Source: an uncultured Eubacteriales bacterium
Lineage (GTDB): Bacteria > Bacillota > Clostridia > Oscillospirales > CAG-272
Assembly: GCA_949299535.1 (NCBI GenBank)
Contig: CASGAQ010000009.1
Coordinates: 1 to 64,000, forward strand
Direction: 5' to 3'
Length of the DNA: 64,000 nt
Shown piece after piece: positions 60,673 to 64,000 of this stretch (position 1 is its first letter; every line of letters starts with the position of its first letter). Position numbers and translations under genes: made by a program. Below the pieces are notes generated by a model that had not been told where the DNA came from, searched no databases, and saw nothing but the letters and a program-made list of their open reading frames with translations.

Positions 60673-61407
60673 ATGAAATACAAAAACGCCAAGGATATTT
60701 TCCCTGAAAATCTATTACGACAAATTCAAAAATACGTTTCGGGTGAACTCATCTACATTCCGTCCGACATGCAAAAGAAAAAGGAATGGGGAGAAACCTC
60801 GGGATACCGTCGGTATTTATACGAAAGGAATCGAGATATCAAAACTAAATTCTCGGAAGGCGCCACCATAGAAACTTTAGCAGAAGAATACCACCTCTCT
60901 TTTGATTCCATCAAAAAAATTGTTTACAGCAAAAAGGAGGTCGTTATGTTAGAATACAAAGCCACGCTTTCAAGTGCCATGCAATATGCCAAAGCAGGAA
61001 AAATCGAAGAATGGGTACACACTTATCTGCTCTCAGACGGACACAATAAAGCTTTTTCTGATGGTCTCAAACTGTTTGACCGTTATTGGATAGGACCTAT
61101 TACAATGCCGCTTTCCGAATTTCCGAGATGTGTCGGTCCAGAAGAAGGCATGCGCTATCCGATACCCGAAAATTATTTTGAAAAGCATGTCAAAAGACTC
61201 ATGGATGTCATTCAAAACAACAACGATATGCCCCCGTTGGTCGTTCATTTTCATGATCACAAATGGGAACTTAACGACGGCAATCACCGTCATGAAGCTT
61301 ATAAACGTCTCGGTATTACCGAATATCCCGTTATTGTTTGGATCACCGAAAAAGATGAGTACGAGGAGTTTTTGAGTCAATACAGTGAATTCTTAAATAA
61401 GGAATAG
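60673..61407 (+). CDS. CD3324-like DNA-binding domain fused to a ParB/Srx-like domain
   Basis: The protein has 244 residues. Residues 1-88 look like the CD3324 family, a small helix-turn-helix with the Mor/RNA-polymerase-like look (PENLLRQIQKYVSGELIYIP; TIETLAEEYHLSFDSIKKIV). From residue 92 it reads as a separate ParB/sulfiredoxin-like protein (LFDRYWIGPITMPLSEFPRC; WELNDGNHRHEAYKRLGITE). These two are usually separate proteins. A GGAGGTCGTT site stands directly before an internal in-frame ATG at 60946, so the second half can also be made on its own. AAGGAG precedes ATG 60673. A 12-bp hairpin ends the unit. Confidence 0.75.
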   Translation: MKYKNAKDIFPENLLRQIQKYVSGELIYIPSDMQKKKEWGETSGYRRYLYERNRDIKTKFSEGATIETLAEEYHLSFDSIKKIVYSKKEVVMLEYKATLSSAMQYAKAGKIEEWVHTYLLSDGHNKAFSDGLKLFDRYWIGPITMPLSEFPRCVGPEEGMRYPIPENYFEKHVKRLMDVIQNNNDMPPLVVHFHDHKWELNDGNHRHEAYKRLGITEYPVIVWITEKDEYEEFLSQYSEFLNKE

Positions 61408-61422
61408 GACTATTTACAAATT

Positions 61423-61450
61423 TCGGCAGAGGAATTGCTTCCTCTGCCGA
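61423..61450 (+). terminator. Perfect hairpin, probable terminator
   Basis: TCGGCAGAGGAA (61423-61434) pairs perfectly with TTCCTCTGCCGA (61439-61450) around TTGC, then a short T tract (TTTG). The weak T tract makes its strength uncertain. Confidence 0.65.
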
Positions 61451-61500
61451 TTTGTGTTATAATGGGATTGATAAAAAAGCCTTTCTCCGAGAGGAAGACC

Positions 61501-61584
61501 ATGGAAGAATCTTGCAACTTTAGAGGCATGGGCTTTGCCCATTGCGTTTGTAATACAAAGGCAAAACTGGCACACACGCGATAA
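61501..61584 (+). CDS. Possible 27-residue peptide
   Basis: A short frame starts at ATG 61501 after a GAGAGG site and ends at TAA 61584. It is cysteine-rich (MEESCNFRGMGFAHCVCNTK at its start). There is no known match and it may be chance. Confidence 0.25.
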   Translation: MEESCNFRGMGFAHCVCNTKAKLAHTR

Positions 61585-61689
61585 AACAGAATGATTGGAA
61601 TTTGATGCATTCTACTTAAATTCTCCACATGAGGGATGGTGAATTATTCGCAAAAAGTGTATACTTATTGCCGAAAGGAGGCGTTAACA

Positions 61690-62148
61690 ATGAAGCAACA
61701 AGATATAGGACGCTTTATCGCAGAAAAACGGCGAGCAAGGAATCTTACACAGGAACAGCTTGCTGAACTACTTGGTGTATCAAACAAAACCGTTTCTAAG
61801 TGGGAAACAGGAAAATCTATGCCAGATTATTCTATTGTTGAATTACTGTGTAAGGAGCTGAATATTACTATTTCCGAATTGATCGCGGCAAAGGAAAAAG
61901 AGTCTGAAAGCACACCGATATATACTGAAGAACAAGTGGCTTTATTGTTATATAAAGCACAACAAATGGAGAATAAAAAACGTATTCATTTTGATGGTTC
62001 AATAAGTAAACCAATAAAAAAAGGAATCACAATGGGGTCCGTGTTAGCGATGATAATCAGCTACACAACTTGGAAATCGATAGGATGGGCAATCCTTCAC
62101 GGCTTAATGAGTTGGGGCTACATCATCTATTATTTGATTAGATACTGA
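61690..62148 (+). CDS. XRE-family regulator with C-terminal membrane helix
   Basis: The protein has 152 residues. The N-terminal helix-turn-helix (5-65; RNLTQEQLAELLGVSNKTVS) is followed by a linker and a hydrophobic C-terminus (about 112-148; ITMGSVLAMIISYTTWKSIG) that may sit in the membrane. GGAGGC precedes ATG 61690. Membrane-bound XRE regulators are common in Firmicutes; targets are unknown. A good terminator follows. Confidence 0.8.
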   Translation: MKQQDIGRFIAEKRRARNLTQEQLAELLGVSNKTVSKWETGKSMPDYSIVELLCKELNITISELIAAKEKESESTPIYTEEQVALLLYKAQQMENKKRIHFDGSISKPIKKGITMGSVLAMIISYTTWKSIGWAILHGLMSWGYIIYYLIRY

Positions 62149-62169
62149 TCTTCCCGATTTATCACATCA

Positions 62170-62208
62170 CCCCCGATAGACTTCAAAAATCTATCGGGGG
62201 CTTTCTTT
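62170..62208 (+). terminator. Terminator of the XRE gene
   Basis: CCCCCGATAGA (62170-62180) pairs perfectly with TCTATCGGGGG (62190-62200), then CTTTCTTT. Confidence 0.85.
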
Positions 62209-62553
62209 ATGCACTTACCTTTTTATCATGTTTTTCCATTTCTTTTTTTACTTTCCACTCCTCAAATTCACGCTTTCCTTCCACCGATTCAAAGAACGCA
62301 AGCGTCATTGGCGTCACCAGCGTCATGCTGTCATTCGGAGGAACACAAAATCACCCTTTTCATCTATATACCGTATCGAAAAAGGCTTTTTTGTCCTGAA
62401 AGATGAAATTTTTTCAAAATATTTTTGAAAACGAACTTCGGCACAATTTGAGACGAAGTTGCAGACAAAAAGAAAAAGCCACTCCGCACATTTGCCGTTT
62501 TCGGACAAACATGATAGAATGACTTCAGAAAATATATAATTCGGAGGTTATTT
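62209..62553. other. Gene-free stretch
   Basis: About 345 bases between two accessory genes. Both strands carry only weak frames. The rest is AT-rich with no clear hairpin. A good ribosome binding site (CGGAGGT) lies at its right end for the next gene. Confidence 0.5.
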
Positions 62554-62904
62554 ATGGAACTTACTTACAGAACGGTAAACGGTGTGCAGATACCCAATTT
62601 GAGATTGCCTAAGCAAAAGAATCTTCCCATCGGCAAGTACGGCATGATGCGCCTCGACTACCTCAAAAAACACCGCCGCGGCACCTACACCACGCTTCTC
62701 ACATCGTGCACGCTCAATCAGCACCTCTACGATACGGAGCAGGAAGCAAAGCGTCAGATTGACCTCACCCTCTCCCGGTTGTTAAACGAGCGCGGCATCA
62801 CCGAGAAACTCAAAGCCGCTGACCCTCTCCGTTGGGCGCAGGAAATGAACAACGCGAAACAAAGCGCCGAGGAAATTGTGCTGAATGAGATAATTTATCA
62901 CTAA
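62554..62904 (+). CDS. TnpV-family transposon-encoded protein
   Basis: The protein has 116 residues. It is the small TnpV protein found on Tn4451-like and other mobilisable elements of Clostridia: LPIGKYGMMRLDYLKKHRRG, RGTYTTLLTSCTLNQHL, WAQEMNNAKQSAEEIVLNEI. Its role in transposition is unclear. GGAGGT precedes ATG 62554. No tnpX recombinase is in the window, so the element is probably a remnant. Confidence 0.85.
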   Translation: MELTYRTVNGVQIPNLRLPKQKNLPIGKYGMMRLDYLKKHRRGTYTTLLTSCTLNQHLYDTEQEAKRQIDLTLSRLLNERGITEKLKAADPLRWAQEMNNAKQSAEEIVLNEIIYH

Positions 62905-62910
62905 AGCAAA

Positions 62911-62952
62911 TCACCGCCGAGAGCGACCAAACGGTTACTCTCGGCGGTGTTG
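62911..62952 (+). terminator. Terminator of the TnpV gene
   Basis: CACCGCCGAGAG pairs with CTCTCGGCGGTG, a 12-bp stem, then TTGTTGTTT. Confidence 0.75.
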
Positions 62953-62985
62953 TTGTTTACCACTGACTCAAAAAAACTAAAAAGA

Positions 62986-64000
62986 CTATTCTACTTTCGA
63001 GAACAGTATGGAAATATCCGAAGGAATTTTTTTAACGGAAATCGTCTGTTCTTCCCATTTCAGTTCAATACCCAGCCACTCGGACACCTTCTGCGATGAA
63101 AATGGCAAGAACGGATGCAGTAAATTTGCAATGTTGCAATTAAATAAGTGCATACAGCAATGGTTTCTTTGCAGTCATCGATGTTATCCACCCGTGTTTT
63201 CCAAGGCTGCTTTGCATCATAATAGGTGTTGCCGAAATGAATACCTTCGAAAATATCTTCGAGAGCCTCTTTGAATGCACCTTTCTCGATTTTTGCCCCA
63301 ACAGAATCATACAGCAGTTTTACGCGTTCAATAATGGAGCTATCTATTGTAACAGCGGAAATCTCGCTATTGAGATATTTAACTGCAAAGGCAAGAGTAC
63401 GGTTTACAAAGTTTCCCCACGCTCCCACCAACTCGGAGTTGTTCTGTTTTTTGAATTCTCTCCAAGAGAAATCCGTATCCCTTTTTTCGGGGCCATTGGC
63501 AATAAAGAAATATCTTATAGCATCGGGGTTGTATTCTTTGGTAATATCCTTCGCCCAAACCGCCCAATTTTGACTTGTAGAGATTTTCCTTCCCTCAAGC
63601 GTAATATATTCGCTCGAAATAATGTCATCCGGCAAGCGCAATCCCTCTCCGTGAGCTAATAAAAGCGAGGGCAAAATGATAGTGTGAAATGGTATATTAT
63701 CCTTACCGTGTACATAATAGTGACGGCTTTCTGCGCCGTATGCGTCCTTGAAATCAATTCCTCTTTCTTCACACAATACAGAGGTAGCTGATAAATAACC
63801 AAGAACATTCTCCGCCCATATATAGATTTTTTTATCCTCATATCCGTCTTTGGGAACATCGATGCCCCAATCAATGTCGCGCGTAATAGCACGATCTCGG
63901 AGTCCTTCGTCGATATACCTCTTTGTAAATGCGATAGCGTTTTTGCGCAAATACGGATGAGCATCGAGGAAATCACAGAGTTCATTTTTTAGTTTTGATA
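62986..64000 (-). pseudogene. Methionyl-tRNA synthetase gene, partial and frameshifted
   Basis: On minus, the frame enters from beyond 64000 and holds the C-terminal two-thirds of a class I MetRS: DIDWGIDVPKDGYEDKKIYI, the active-site region SRHYYVHGKDNIPFHTIILP, a KMSKS-type motif written GRKISTSQNW, and the helical anticodon domain from YFFIANGPEKRD on. At about 63145 the frame must shift by one base: TYLIA is followed in another frame by NIANLLHPFLPFSSQKVSEW and the natural end at TAG 62986. A single deleted base is the simplest cause. It lies beside a transposon protein and could be a second, acquired MetRS; the main metG is not in this window. Confidence 0.8.

Noticed and set aside
61410-61628. 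72-codon frame on minus across the hairpin at 61423
   Set aside because: It runs through a perfect terminator hairpin and lacks a ribosome binding site.
1-64000. CRISPR array, rRNA genes or replication origin
   Set aside because: No evenly spaced repeats, no rRNA signatures and no dnaA-box cluster were seen.

Overview
The window looks like the chromosome of an anaerobic Clostridia-class Firmicute, probably an uncultured gut or rumen lineage. The gene orders (plsX-rnc-radical SAM-smc-ftsY, DUF512-der-plsY, DUF177-rpmF, infC-rpmI-rplT, topA-dprA), the strong GGAGG ribosome binding sites and the consensus TTGACA-N17-TATAAT promoters are all typical of that class. Two glycan-cleaving enzymes (GH95 fucosidase and GH31 glucosidase-like) fit a host- or plant-glycan feeder. 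The species cannot be named from the sequence.

Region 1 (about 1-12.4 kb) is an accessory 'graveyard'. It holds a phage-type S24 repressor with divergent promoters and a three-site operator, a truncated UmuC-type polymerase, an N-terminally shortened AlbA_2/HATPase regulator, a solitary structured RNA resembling HEARO/omega RNA, and a truncated IS3 transposase. It also holds a two-gene OLD-nuclease/UvrD-helicase defence remnant, nonsense-interrupted in its first gene and in-frame chimeric in its second. The right half carries an unknown structured RNA motif in three copies, a small protein whose N-terminus recalls the PLMP domain of IscB proteins (flanked by two of those copies), a two-copy repeat ending in a tRNA T-arm-like sequence, and a lipoprotein hydrolase.

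Region 2 (12.4-23.8 kb) is cell-surface and sugar metabolism: a CapD/FlaA1-type sugar dehydratase, a SpoVB/MATE-like flippase, GH95, meso-diaminopimelate dehydrogenase, RNase P RNA, a membrane protein and GH31.

Region 3 (23.8-58.5 kb) is housekeeping, almost all on the minus strand: proS, rpsT, plsY, der, DUF512, rpmF-DUF177, then a long operon plsX-rnc-rSAM-smc-ftsY-rdgB-yhbY-nadD-yqeK-LCP-rsfS-leuS, then topA, dprA, a SpoU methylase, infC-rpmI-rplT with an attenuated leader, an RluA-type synthase, mtaB, a D,D-carboxypeptidase, an HPr-like protein without the catalytic histidine, a TspO homologue, DUF378, and then trmB and rpmB on plus. A low-GC pair of genes (50.5-52.0 kb) is inserted in this block.

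Region 4 (58.5-64 kb) returns to accessory content: a GME-fold-like protein, an esterase, tRNA-Pro, a CD3324-like/ParB-like fusion with an internal ribosome binding site, an XRE regulator, TnpV, and a frameshifted second-copy-like metG running off the right edge.

The best candidates for something undescribed are the structured RNA at 3.6-3.83 kb, the three-copy RNA motif around 9.5-12.3 kb and the PLMP-like protein lying between two of its copies. No CRISPR array, rRNA gene or replication origin was seen.
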